Positions 16,055 through 23,896 of a DNA stretch of 64,000 nucleotides are shown in pieces. Numbering within the stretch: position 1 is the first letter of the stretch; each line of letters opens with the position of its first letter. The notes beneath the pieces are model-generated. The model saw nothing but the letters and a program-made list of their open reading frames with translations. It made no database searches and was not told where the DNA came from. Source of the stretch: Lactiplantibacillus plantarum (GTDB lineage Bacteria > Bacillota > Bacilli > Lactobacillales > Lactobacillaceae); the NCBI RefSeq assembly GCF_014131735.1, contig NZ_CP039121.1:3178937-3242936 (forward strand), read 5' to 3'. A program made the position numbers and the translations under genes.

Positions 16055-16687
16055 TTATTTTAATGCAATCTGTACCCTTCGTTGAAGCTCTGGCACCACG
16101 GTCGCTTGGAACCATGGATTCTTCTTTTGCCAGCCATAATTTAGGGGCGATGGATGCACTAATGGGAAATAATCAGGCAAGTAATCCTGATAATTTTGAA
16201 CCGTTGCAGTCAACGTCTTTTGCCGTGAACGTCCTAAATAAGCCTTAATTGCATATTGGCCCACAAGTAACGTCAGTTGAACGTTAGGCATCATTGCTAG
16301 CAGCGGTTCATGCCATTTATCCATGAAGCCCTTGCGCGGTGGCAAGTCACCGCTTTTGCCCTTACCAGGATAGTAGAAATCTAGTGGCATAACTGCAATG
16401 CGGTCACTTTGATAGAATTGCTCCCGCGTCACGCCCATCCAATCCCGAAGTCGGTCCCCGCTCGCATCATTGAAATACGTCTTGGTATTTTGGGCAATAC
16501 GTCCCGGTGCCTGACTAATCACTAAAATAGTGGCTGTCGGTAACACATGAAATAATGGGTCCCACCCCTTCGCCGTATATTCAGCGTTATCGGGATCAGC
16601 CTTGATAGCTTCAGTAATTTCTTTGATTGTTGTGATATAGATGCACCTGCGATTCGTTTTTAGTTTTAGTGACGATACTTTTCCCAT
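16055..16687 (-). CDS. Uracil-DNA glycosylase superfamily protein
   Basis: A frame of up to 210 residues. The first catalytic block is TILVISQAPGRIAQ (the GxxPG motif of the UDG superfamily), the middle holds PLDFYYPGKGKSGDLPPRKG, and HPSPLNYGW is the C-terminal HPS block that contacts the base. These assign the protein to the UDG fold, in the small cytosolic group found in lactobacilli, but substrate specificity is uncertain. The start is weakly supported: ATG 16687 has only a faint AGG upstream, and the first 20 residues (basic, low similarity to anything I know) could be spurious. Confidence 0.75.
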   Translation of the reverse strand: MGKVSSLKLKTNRRCIYITTIKEITEAIKADPDNAEYTAKGWDPLFHVLPTATILVISQAPGRIAQNTKTYFNDASGDRLRDWMGVTREQFYQSDRIAVMPLDFYYPGKGKSGDLPPRKGFMDKWHEPLLAMMPNVQLTLLVGQYAIKAYLGRSRQKTLTATVQNYQDYLPDYFPLVHPSPLNYGWQKKNPWFQATVVPELQRRVQIALK

Positions 16688-16894
16688 GCCTGTTTGATTA
16701 AGCTCAGAATATATTCAATCTGAGTATCATCTTTTATAATTACTTCATAATCTCCAATGACCAGTGCTACTTTGTCTTATTCAATTTATAAAAATCCATA
16801 TTAATGTTCATACTTATACTAGTATTTTACATCAATTAGTCATAGACACGAAGAAAAGTCCTAACCATGTTATTGCCCTAGATTAAACACGACT

Positions 16895-18322
16895 TCATAG
16901 TCCCAACATTCGCTTCAGCAGCTTTTCATTACGTTTATTATGGATCGGTACCATTAAGCGCGTGGTATATTTTGCCAAAACACCTTGCTTATACACAGAT
17001 TTTTGATTACTAAACGTCTCAAAGCCTGTCTTACCGCCTTTATAGCGTCCCATTCCAGAATAACCCACACCACCGAAACCCATTGAATGCGAACCCGCAT
17101 GCAAGGATAACTCATTAATATCTACTCCGCCAGATGATGTCTGCGAAATAATTTGATTCAAATGCCTTGAACTCCTACCAAATAAGTACATGGCTAACGG
17201 CTTTTCATGAGAGTTAATAAAAGCGATGGCTTCATCAAGTGAATCATACGTAAAGATCGATAAAATAGGTCCAAAAATTTCATTTCTGGCAATCTGTAAA
17301 TCTCGATCAGGATTAATCGCCAACGTTAATGGAATTAGCCGTCTTTTCACGTCCGGAACCAATTCATTATTTGGATTAATCGTTATCAGCCTAGTTCCCC
17401 GTTGCCGAGCTTCAGTAAGCATTCCCAAAATCCGATCGTAAGAACGATCGTTGATAATGGCAGAATATTCAGAATTATTAATGTAAGTTGGAAATGCTTG
17501 CGCAAGTTGTGCAGTGATTAAGCGCACGTATTCATCCAACTGGTCAGTGGGAAGTAACACATAATCGGTGTCCAAACAAATCTGACCACTATTACCAGAA
17601 CGACTACGCGCAATCTTGGCAGCTGTCATTTGCTTGTTAGCATCTGGTAAAACAACGGCTGGATTTTTACCACCCAGTTCTAAAACAACCGGTGTTAAAT
17701 TAGGAGCCGCCGCCGATAATACCTTCTTACCAGTTTCAGAGCCACCTGTAAAAACTAGTTTGTCCCAATCCAGTGCTGAAAACTGAGCCGCAATATCAGC
17801 TTCTCCTGTCACTACTGCAAAGTTCTTTTCATTTAAATACTGTTGTGACAATTTCTGGACCAGTGCCGCTGTCTTAGGGGTATACTCAGAGATCTTTACC
17901 ATCACTCGATTCCCCGCTGCAATCGCTTCTACCGCTGGATCTAGCGCAAGATCGATTGGTGCATTAAACGGCGACATGATACCAACTACACCTAATGGTT
18001 CATTATAAACATACTGTTTAGTTCCAGTTAATGCCATCAAACCCGACCGTTGCTTAGCTGGTAGTATCCATTTACGAAGATGCTTCTTAATATATGCAAT
18101 CGTCGCTAGTGGTCCGGTTAAATCAGCACTTACAATTTGTAGCGGATCACGCTGCCCAAAATCTGCTTGAAGTGCCGTGATTAATTCTGAAATATTATCC
18201 CGAATCAATGCCTCAATCTGATTTAAAACAGTCACACGCTCTTCATAGGTCATTGGTTGCGCACGGTCATACTGTGTCTTTTGCAAGTTAAAAATTTGGT
18301 GCATCTCATTAATTGTAGTCAT
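16895..18322 (-). CDS. Aldehyde dehydrogenase (NAD(P)+-dependent, coniferyl aldehyde dehydrogenase-like)
   Basis: A protein of about 475 residues with the full ALDH fold. The NAD loop FTGGSETGKK (near 192), general-base Glu in LELGGKNP (near 215) and nucleophile Cys in SGQICLDTDY (near 249) are present; the C-terminus has the MGFGGVGYSGMGRYKGGKTG block. The length and GGVGYSGMGRY pattern match the coniferyl/long-chain branch, whose C-terminus can be membrane-associated. Two ATGs lie at 18325 and 18322; spacing from GGAG favours 18322. It sits 66 nt downstream of a tetR gene on the same strand, with a shared operator motif, so oxidation of a toxic aldehyde under TetR control is likely. Confidence 0.87.
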   Translation of the reverse strand: MTTINEMHQIFNLQKTQYDRAQPMTYEERVTVLNQIEALIRDNISELITALQADFGQRDPLQIVSADLTGPLATIAYIKKHLRKWILPAKQRSGLMALTGTKQYVYNEPLGVVGIMSPFNAPIDLALDPAVEAIAAGNRVMVKISEYTPKTAALVQKLSQQYLNEKNFAVVTGEADIAAQFSALDWDKLVFTGGSETGKKVLSAAAPNLTPVVLELGGKNPAVVLPDANKQMTAAKIARSRSGNSGQICLDTDYVLLPTDQLDEYVRLITAQLAQAFPTYINNSEYSAIINDRSYDRILGMLTEARQRGTRLITINPNNELVPDVKRRLIPLTLAINPDRDLQIARNEIFGPILSIFTYDSLDEAIAFINSHEKPLAMYLFGRSSRHLNQIISQTSSGGVDINELSLHAGSHSMGFGGVGYSGMGRYKGGKTGFETFSNQKSVYKQGVLAKYTTRLMVPIHNKRNEKLLKRMLGL

Positions 18323-18336
18323 CATAGCTCTCCTTT

Positions 18337-18356
18337 TTAATCGAACAATCGTTTAA
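18337..18356. promoter_or_regulatory. Candidate TetR operator upstream of the ALDH gene
   Basis: TTAATCGAACAATCGTTTAA is an imperfect 20-bp palindrome. It shares TTAA, CGA and TCG half-site elements with the palindrome upstream of tetR at 18980-19003. It stands just upstream of the ALDH ribosome site. Confidence 0.5.
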
Positions 18357-18388
18357 TTATAGACAAAAAAATATCATGTTCTGATATT

Positions 18389-18964
18389 TTATTTTTTCAA
18401 TAGTGCATTCATACACATCACAACCACTTGATCGATCATAATTGTCTTATTATCAATTTGACGTGTTTTTAAGGCTTTAACAAACAAAACAATTGGTGCG
18501 TAAACAAAACCTAAAATAACTGCCGGTGAAGAAATGACAAATTCAGGTGTATGTTTGACTGCTTCAAAAAGTTGCTCGAAACCTTGATAGGATTCCTCCT
18601 TTTTGATTTTTAAGCTATCAAGAATGGGCGAATTATTGAATTGTTCAATAATCATTAATGCTTCGTAATATTGCATGCCGAAATCGTATAACGCATACAT
18701 AAACTGTTGGACAAACTTAACTGAGTTATTGGGTTTGGTATTGATATTTTGACTTAAAAATGCTGCTAACTGTCGCTTTTTAGCAAGGTAGACCTGCTTT
18801 AGAAGATCCTCTTTATCTGAAAAATAAACGTAAATAGTTGACGAAGAAATACCACTCGCTTTGGCAATTTTGGACATCGAAACATCCGCAATTCCCTCTT
18901 TTAGAATAATACGACTTACTTCATCGATAATACTCTTCTCTTTGTCTAAATCTTTTTCCCGCAT
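18389..18964 (-). CDS. TetR-family transcriptional regulator
   Basis: A 191-residue repressor. The N-terminal helix-turn-helix is clear (IILKEGIADVSMSKIAKASG then ISSSTIYVYFSDKEDLL). The helical C-terminal half is a ligand domain without obvious subfamily. ATG 18964 is chosen, with GAGGG 8 nt upstream; the GTG at 18973 is too close to that site. It precedes the aldehyde dehydrogenase gene, and similar palindromes lie upstream of both, so it probably represses itself and the dehydrogenase. The stretch 16.9-19.4 kb looks AT-richer than its surroundings, which hints at acquisition. Confidence 0.85.
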   Translation of the reverse strand: MREKDLDKEKSIIDEVSRIILKEGIADVSMSKIAKASGISSSTIYVYFSDKEDLLKQVYLAKKRQLAAFLSQNINTKPNNSVKFVQQFMYALYDFGMQYYEALMIIEQFNNSPILDSLKIKKEESYQGFEQLFEAVKHTPEFVISSPAVILGFVYAPIVLFVKALKTRQIDNKTIMIDQVVVMCMNALLKK

Positions 18965-18979
18965 ATTTGGCACCCTCTT

Positions 18980-19003
18980 TTAATCGATTGAACGTTCGAT
19001 TAA
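18980..19003. promoter_or_regulatory. Candidate TetR autoregulatory operator
   Basis: TTAATCG and CGATTAA arms flank TTGAACGTTCGA, giving a near-palindromic 24-bp site 16 nt upstream of the tetR start. Shares the TTAATCGA half with the site in front of the ALDH gene. Confidence 0.5.
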
Positions 19004-19138
19004 TAATATAAAACTATCCCTAATAAATGTCAATTAAAATTATTAGAAATTTTATGGATGTGGCACCTGTACGCAAAAAATCACTAGCTATATATACCTG
19101 AGAATCTACAATCAGCATCTTGAGGATTGGGTATACTC

Positions 19139-19172
19139 AAAAACGGCAAGCCTTTTTGAGGAGCACCTGCCG
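19139..19172 (-). terminator. Weak terminator after the gene remnant
   Basis: CGGCA (19144-19148) pairs with TGCCG (19168-19172). On the minus strand the hairpin is followed by TTTTTGAG. It lies 45 nt past the last stop of the remnant at 19217-19391. Confidence 0.4.
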
Positions 19173-19216
19173 CTTACTTTGCTATTATCAATCAATTGAG
19201 TATAGTGATAACCAGG

Positions 19217-19391
19217 CTATTTCAATCTAGCCTTAATATCAGCATCTGAAAAATCATTGCTACCGTCCTTTTTTATTTCGCCATTATTTAATGGTAATTG
19301 CATATCTATATACTGCTTACACTTTAGTAAGGTAACTGTAATTCTTTGCAGCCTTATCTAAACTGTTATAAATACGACCATCAAAAACAGA
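19217..19391 (-). pseudogene. Frameshifted gene remnant, unknown family
   Basis: Two minus-strand open segments in different frames read like one broken C-terminus. Segment 19317-19391 reads SVFDGRIYNSLDKAAKNYSY and then LTKV before a stop. A frame shift around 19330 continues as LLKCKQYIDMQLPLNNGEIK and on through KDGSNDFSDADIKARLK to a TAG at 19217. The amino-acid composition (charged, ordinary codons) and a terminator-like hairpin just downstream suggest a former gene. I do not recognise the family. The rest of 19004-19446 shows no other feature. Confidence 0.35.
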
Positions 19392-19446
19392 TTAGAATTC
19401 CTATTCACCTAATAAATCCGTAACTATTGAAAAACAAATTTTAGCA

Positions 19447-19926
19447 TCACTTATGGTACGGACTTCCCACATTAATCATAAACGCCCGATAAACCTGCTC
19501 CGACAGCACTAACCGCATTAATTGGTGAGGTAACGTGAAACGCCCAAACGAAATCTGAGTATCCGCGCGCTTCAGCACTTCCGGTGATAATCCCAGCGAA
19601 CCACCGATTACGAAATCAATATCACTGTGACCATACGTCGTTAGTTTATCAATTTCCGCCGCAAATTCTTCACTCGAGCGTTCTTTGCCCAAAATTGCTA
19701 GCGCGTATACGTAATCGCGATCCTTGATCTTTTCTAGGATCCGTTGGCCCTCTTTGGCCTTCACATTTTCCATCTCTGCGTTACTTAATGACTCTGGAGC
19801 CTTTTCATCTGGCACTTCAACAATCTGGAATTTTGCAAATTTACTCATTCTTTTCGCATATTCCGCAATCCCCTGTTTGAAGTATTTCTCTTTTAATTTC
19901 CCGACACAGATAATTTTGATGTTCAT
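19447..19926 (-). CDS. rlmH: 23S rRNA (pseudouridine1915-N3)-methyltransferase RlmH
   Basis: A 159-residue SPOUT methyltransferase that uses S-adenosylmethionine to methylate pseudouridine 1915 in helix 69 of 23S rRNA on assembled 70S ribosomes. Full length is normal for RlmH. The start [20 protein letters not shown], the glycine loop [15 protein letters not shown] (trefoil knot SAM site) and the C-terminal [18 protein letters not shown] and SPYHK are diagnostic. AAAGGCGG lies upstream. It is downstream of htrA but separated from it by a 554-bp gap with DnaA boxes, so it likely has its own promoter. Confidence 0.97.
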   Translation of the reverse strand: MNIKIICVGKLKEKYFKQGIAEYAKRMSKFAKFQIVEVPDEKAPESLSNAEMENVKAKEGQRILEKIKDRDYVYALAILGKERSSEEFAAEIDKLTTYGHSDIDFVIGGSLGLSPEVLKRADTQISFGRFTLPHQLMRLVLSEQVYRAFMINVGSPYHK

Positions 19927-19959
19927 AATTGACCGCCTTTACACAAGTTATTAACATAG

Positions 19960-20273
19960 TTATCCACAGGTGCATAACTCAATAATCAATATATTGTGTT
20001 GAACACCAGTTCGCCACAATATTTATTTAGCCTCGTTTTGTCAAGACCTTTCCGACTTATCCACAGTTTTGCACAGCAACACTTGTTCGTGGATTCCGGT
20101 TACAAATCCTATTATATCAAGAACCGAGGCCTATTAAAATAACTTTTTAAAATTAAATCCACAGGCCAGTCCGGCGCCTGTGGATAACTTTTAAACAAGC
20201 TTCAACCCCGTGGTTCCGGCTGTTCATAAATTTCGACTAACGCGACTAAAATTTATCACCAAAGTTGTCCACA
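19960..20273. promoter_or_regulatory. DnaA-box cluster in the rlmH-htrA intergenic region
   Basis: Three perfect 9-mers TTATCCACA lie at 19960-19968 (+), 20057-20065 (+) and 20179-20187 (-). Near matches are TTGTCCACA (20265-20273) and AAATCCACA (20155-20163). The third perfect box and the AAATCCACA copy face each other as a 9-bp inverted repeat (20157-20165 and 20177-20185) that could also form a hairpin. The 554-bp gap holds no gene. Such clusters bind DnaA and can titrate it, regulate flanking genes or modulate initiation; which applies here is unknown. Confidence 0.7.
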
Positions 20274-20427
20274 CTTTTGCACACCATCAAATTCGACAAT
20301 AAATGCTTTCTGCTATTTCAACCAGTTTGTTCGGCTTTTGTCGCAACCATTGCCAGCTTTCGCAAATTTAGTCGATTATTGAAAATCGATTCTTCGTTTT
20401 TTCATAATTTCGGCTACTAACCTAAAA

Positions 20428-20464
20428 AAACGCCCCCGACTGCTTTATCCAGTCAGGGACGTTT
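20428..20464 (-). terminator. Terminator after htrA
   Basis: AAACG-C-CCC-C-GACTG pairs with CAGTC-A-GGG-A-CGTTT around a short loop, followed on the minus strand by a T-run; 17 nt past the htrA stop. Confidence 0.8.
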
Positions 20465-20480
20465 ATGAAATTCTCATTTA

Positions 20481-21743
20481 TTAGTTACTTTGTTTAGTTA
20501 ACGTTTTGGTAGTTTCCGTCAACTTCATGTTGGCTGTCTTGAGTTTTCCGTTATGGTAGTATTTCACCGTCACGGTATCATTAACCGAATGGGCATACAG
20601 GGCACTCCGTAACGTGGCTAAGCTGGTCACTTTCTTGCCACCTAGCTCCGTAATCACATCGTACTTCGTTAACCCAGCAGCTTTAGCCGGTGAACCTGAG
20701 TACGTCTTCATGATGACGACACCCTTCGTCACACTGGTTGGTAACTTAAGAACAGACTTCTGATCACTAGAAGAAATATTGGATAGGTCATAGGTTGCAA
20801 CCCCTAAAGCCGGCCGAACGACTTCACCCTTTTGAACCAATTCATTGATGATCTTCACAACTTCATTACTTGGAATTGCAAAGCCCATCCCTTCGACACT
20901 AGTCCCAGAATTATCTGAGGCCAACTTCATCGAGTTGATCCCGATAACTTGTCCAGCAATGTTGAACAACGGACCACCAGAGTTTCCAGAGTTAATTGCC
21001 GTATCTGTTTGGATAACCGTCGCGTACCCCGTCGTTTGACCAGATGTATTCGTCGTCGCCACGGTCCGCTTCTTCGCTGAAATGATTCCTTGCGTCAAGG
21101 TCGTTGCGTAATTAGAGCCCATCGGTGACCCAATGGCTAAGGCCGTTTCACCAACCTTGATATTATCTGAGTTACCAAAGCTAGCCGTCTTCGTTACTTT
21201 AGAAGAATTGATTTTCAGAACGGCCAAGTCAGTCACAGAATCGGTTCCGACAATTTTAGCTGACAACTTAGTCCCATCACTCATAATCACTCGAATGGCA
21301 CTTGAACCACTCACCACGTGATTATTCGTTACAATATAAGCCGCGTCACCGCTCTTCTTATAGATCAACCCAGAACCTTCACTGTACTCTTCCAGCTTAC
21401 TAGAGCTAGAATCTGAACTGGATGAACTATCACTGCCAGACGAGTCATCGCCACCCAAAATACCACTCCAACTGCTTGAAGAGCTCTTCTTTTGGAGATT
21501 AATGACCGATACAACGGCCGCCTTGTTATTTTCAAACACCTTGGTCGCCTGTGAACTGACATTGACCTTAACGTTCGTCGTTGACGTTGACCCCGATTTA
21601 TTAGAACCAGTTGGTACACTGGTCGATGACGTTGCGATGTTATTGTTTTGGAAATAATTAATACCGCCGTAAGCAACACCACCACCGATTAAACCAGCTA
21701 CTAGTGCGGTTACTGCGACTTTGATTAATGATTTATTAGCCAT
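20481..21743 (-). CDS. htrA: HtrA-like membrane-anchored serine protease
   Basis: A 420-residue surface quality-control protease. One N-terminal membrane anchor (residues 7-30) places it outside the cell. A Ser/Asn/Thr-rich linker and a striking Ser-Asp run (residues 87-116) precede the trypsin-like domain. The catalytic triad is visible as His142 (VTNNHVVSG), Asp172 (TDLAVLK) and Ser255 (NSGNSGGPLF). One PDZ domain follows (about 310-405). It degrades misfolded exported proteins. It lies downstream of the walRKHI-walJ genes, as in other lactobacilli. The start ATG is separated from its GGGAGGG site by a hairpin (see 21749-21771). Confidence 0.95.
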   Translation of the reverse strand: MANKSLIKVAVTALVAGLIGGGVAYGGINYFQNNNIATSSTSVPTGSNKSGSTSTTNVKVNVSSQATKVFENNKAAVVSVINLQKKSSSSSWSGILGGDDSSGSDSSSSSDSSSSKLEEYSEGSGLIYKKSGDAAYIVTNNHVVSGSSAIRVIMSDGTKLSAKIVGTDSVTDLAVLKINSSKVTKTASFGNSDNIKVGETALAIGSPMGSNYATTLTQGIISAKKRTVATTNTSGQTTGYATVIQTDTAINSGNSGGPLFNIAGQVIGINSMKLASDNSGTSVEGMGFAIPSNEVVKIINELVQKGEVVRPALGVATYDLSNISSSDQKSVLKLPTSVTKGVVIMKTYSGSPAKAAGLTKYDVITELGGKKVTSLATLRSALYAHSVNDTVTVKYYHNGKLKTANMKLTETTKTLTKQSN

Positions 21744-21748
21744 AATTG

Positions 21749-21771
21749 CGCGTCGAAACGCGATCCCTCCC
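21749..21771 (-). promoter_or_regulatory. Hairpin between the htrA Shine-Dalgarno and start codon
   Basis: On the minus strand GGGAGGG (21771-21765) is 21 nt from the ATG, too far for normal initiation. The gap contains CGCGT-TTCG-ACGCG (21762-21749), a perfect 5-bp stem with a UUCG tetraloop. Removing the 14-nt hairpin leaves 7 nt, the ideal spacing. The hairpin may therefore be required for, or gate, htrA translation. Confidence 0.55.
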
Positions 21772-21853
21772 TACTAATGCTTATTTTAAGTTTATTTTAG
21801 CGAAAAAGTGTGATTTTTTTATGACTGAAGCGTTGTGAAACATTAAAGCTAAC

Positions 21854-22669
21854 CTATAACGTGATTAACTTAGTCGCTTGTTCTGGCTCCGTATCGTACA
21901 ATTGAAAATCATGCTCAACACCAAAATCTCGTTCCGTCATCATGGAAGCAACCGTTAAATGCGCCAAGGACTTCAAGTTATTATCCTGACTACGATGCCC
22001 TAAGTAAATCCGCTTGGTATGCCGGCCAATCACATCCATCAAGGCGTTCGCACCATCTTCATTCGATAAATGGCCCTCATCACCAATAATTCGCTGCTTT
22101 AATGGCCATGGATACCGACCCATCCGCAACATTTCTAAGTCATGATTACATTCAAATAAATAGCCGTCAGCGTCTTTGATTACACCTTCAACGTGCTCTG
22201 AAACGTAGCCCGTATCCGTAATGATGACAAACGATTTTCCGGCATGATGTAGCTCATAAAATTGTGGCTCGGCCGCATCATGTGACACACTAAATGATTC
22301 CACGTCGAGATCACCTAGTCCAAGCGTCGTGTTCGGGTCAAAGACATGACATAATTCGGCAGGAACGTTGCCGATTTTATGCGCCATTGCGTCCCAGGTC
22401 CCCTGATTAGCATAAACATCCATACCATACTTCCGCGCTAAAATCCCCGCAGAATGGCAGTGATCAGTGTGTTCATGGCTAATAAATAAACTATCGACTT
22501 CATTAATATCACGATCGATCGACGCCATTAAATTAGCAATTTTTTTGCCACTTAGCCCCGCATCAACCAATACTTTGTGCTCTGGCGTTTCGATGTACGT
22601 CACGTTACCCGTACTACCCGATGCCAGAATGCTTACTTTCATATCATCCGTTGCTAATTTTAATACCAT
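21854..22669 (-). CDS. walJ: WalJ/YycJ metallo-beta-lactamase-fold hydrolase
   Basis: A protein of 271 residues (262 if the internal ATG at 22642 is used). MKVSILASGSTGN opens the fold, SHEHTDHCHSAG is the HxHxDH metal motif and ITDTGYVS supplies the next ligand. The C-terminus carries the GHLSNEDG and YLGHRSQDNN blocks. Relatives are 5'-3' DNA exonucleases or nucleases encoded with WalRK and linked to replication-transcription coordination. AGGAAG stands about 10 nt before ATG 22669; the internal ATG, the usual start in relatives, has no clear site. A terminator lies between it and walI, so it may be partly uncoupled from the operon. Confidence 0.92.
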   Translation of the reverse strand: MVLKLATDDMKVSILASGSTGNVTYIETPEHKVLVDAGLSGKKIANLMASIDRDINEVDSLFISHEHTDHCHSAGILARKYGMDVYANQGTWDAMAHKIGNVPAELCHVFDPNTTLGLGDLDVESFSVSHDAAEPQFYELHHAGKSFVIITDTGYVSEHVEGVIKDADGYLFECNHDLEMLRMGRYPWPLKQRIIGDEGHLSNEDGANALMDVIGRHTKRIYLGHRSQDNNLKSLAHLTVASMMTERDFGVEHDFQLYDTEPEQATKLITL

Positions 22670-22950
22670 TATTTAGGCTCTTCCTATCTCTGAAATCCAT
22701 TACTATCTTCATATGATACACGCTTTTAGCGGGGTTGAAAAGCAAGCCACCTGCAAGTGCTCAAACTTAACGTCCACGACTATCGCCATCACGCGGTTAG
22801 TCTAGTTTACTGTCGTGTATGCGCGCACTAGTTTACCGACCATTATAAACTCACACGAAACCGCGAACATCAACGCTGAGCAATCCACGCTACGTCCATG
22901 GCACCTCAACATTGGCGTATCAAAACTAGTCAAAAATCTAGTCACCAAAA

Positions 22951-22993
22951 AACGGGCCTGTTAAGAAAAACACCCTTCTTCACAGCACCCGTT
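22951..22993 (-). terminator. Terminator between walI and walJ
   Basis: AACGGG-C-CTGT...ACAG-CA-CCCGTT forms an imperfect stem, followed on the minus strand by a T-run. It lies 38 nt past the walI stop in the 361-bp walI-walJ gap; the rest of this gap has no gene and no clear repeat. Confidence 0.65.
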
Positions 22994-23030
22994 ATTCGAC
23001 AACGACACCTAGTCGTTAAATTGGTTTTCA

Positions 23031-23885
23031 CTAATCAATTGCATTCCACATCATTCCGACCGTCGCATCTAAACTACTCGTATCACTAGCCGTACTACCG
23101 TTCTTCATTGAAGAACCAGTAAAGGCATTGATACGGTGCAGTGTAACGTTAGAACTATTCTTACCCCGGACCGCAAAGATCCACGTTGGGACGTAAACAC
23201 TACTATCCTTCAATTTCAATAACCGAGAATACCCAAGCTTTGCCCAAACGACCCGGGAGCTACTTGCCACCTGATTATATTGATACAACGCAACCAGGGC
23301 CTTTTTTTCACTGATCGTAACAGCCTTTTCGCGTAAAGTTTTGACGTGATTGACGTACGTCTGAGTATAACTTGTCAGCTGCTTGTTTTTATTAACAAAT
23401 AGGTGGACTTGCCCAGCGCCAGTCATGATCTCGCCATCCGCAACCTTTTGAACAAAAACGTAATCGCCGTTAGACGACAAATCCGCATCATAGACGTACT
23501 CGGTTCCATGGATTACATTGGTCCGCTGACTCATAAACGTCGTCAAGTCCGCTTTAGGATTGCGGGTATCGATAGTGGTGGTTGCCCGTAGTGTGCTCAC
23601 GAGCTTACCGCCACTTTGCACCCGGGCTGTCTGTTCAGTTAACTGACTCAACAATTGTTTGAGACCACTCTCGTTACTGCCCGCAATATAGTAACCCGTC
23701 CCTTCGCTCGTGTCCGGGTTTTTAAAGCTAATATTATCTGCGCGCATTTCACGAATTATCGTGGTCGCCGTATCACCAGTCGTTTGTGTCGACTTAGAGC
23801 TCGTTTGCACGAACATAAAACCCAAGAAGATATCTAGAACAACAAATGCTAGTAGGAAAATCCACTCAATTCTCCGAAAATTCAT
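23031..23885 (-). CDS. walI: WalI/YycI, regulator of the WalK kinase
   Basis: A 284-residue protein with one N-terminal membrane helix (IEWIFLLAFVVLDIFLGFMF) and an extracellular domain of the YycI fold. With WalH it forms a membrane complex with WalK; in B. subtilis it restrains the kinase and in S. aureus it activates it. ATG 23885 is used because AGGAGG precedes it closely; a longer frame to 23933 overlaps walH without a site. The gap to walH is 11 nt. It is the fourth gene of walRKHI. Confidence 0.92.
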   Translation of the reverse strand: MNFRRIEWIFLLAFVVLDIFLGFMFVQTSSKSTQTTGDTATTIIREMRADNISFKNPDTSEGTGYYIAGSNESGLKQLLSQLTEQTARVQSGGKLVSTLRATTTIDTRNPKADLTTFMSQRTNVIHGTEYVYDADLSSNGDYVFVQKVADGEIMTGAGQVHLFVNKNKQLTSYTQTYVNHVKTLREKAVTISEKKALVALYQYNQVASSSRVVWAKLGYSRLLKLKDSSVYVPTWIFAVRGKNSSNVTLHRINAFTGSSMKNGSTASDTSSLDATVGMMWNAID

Positions 23886-23896
23886 GCGGCCACCTC

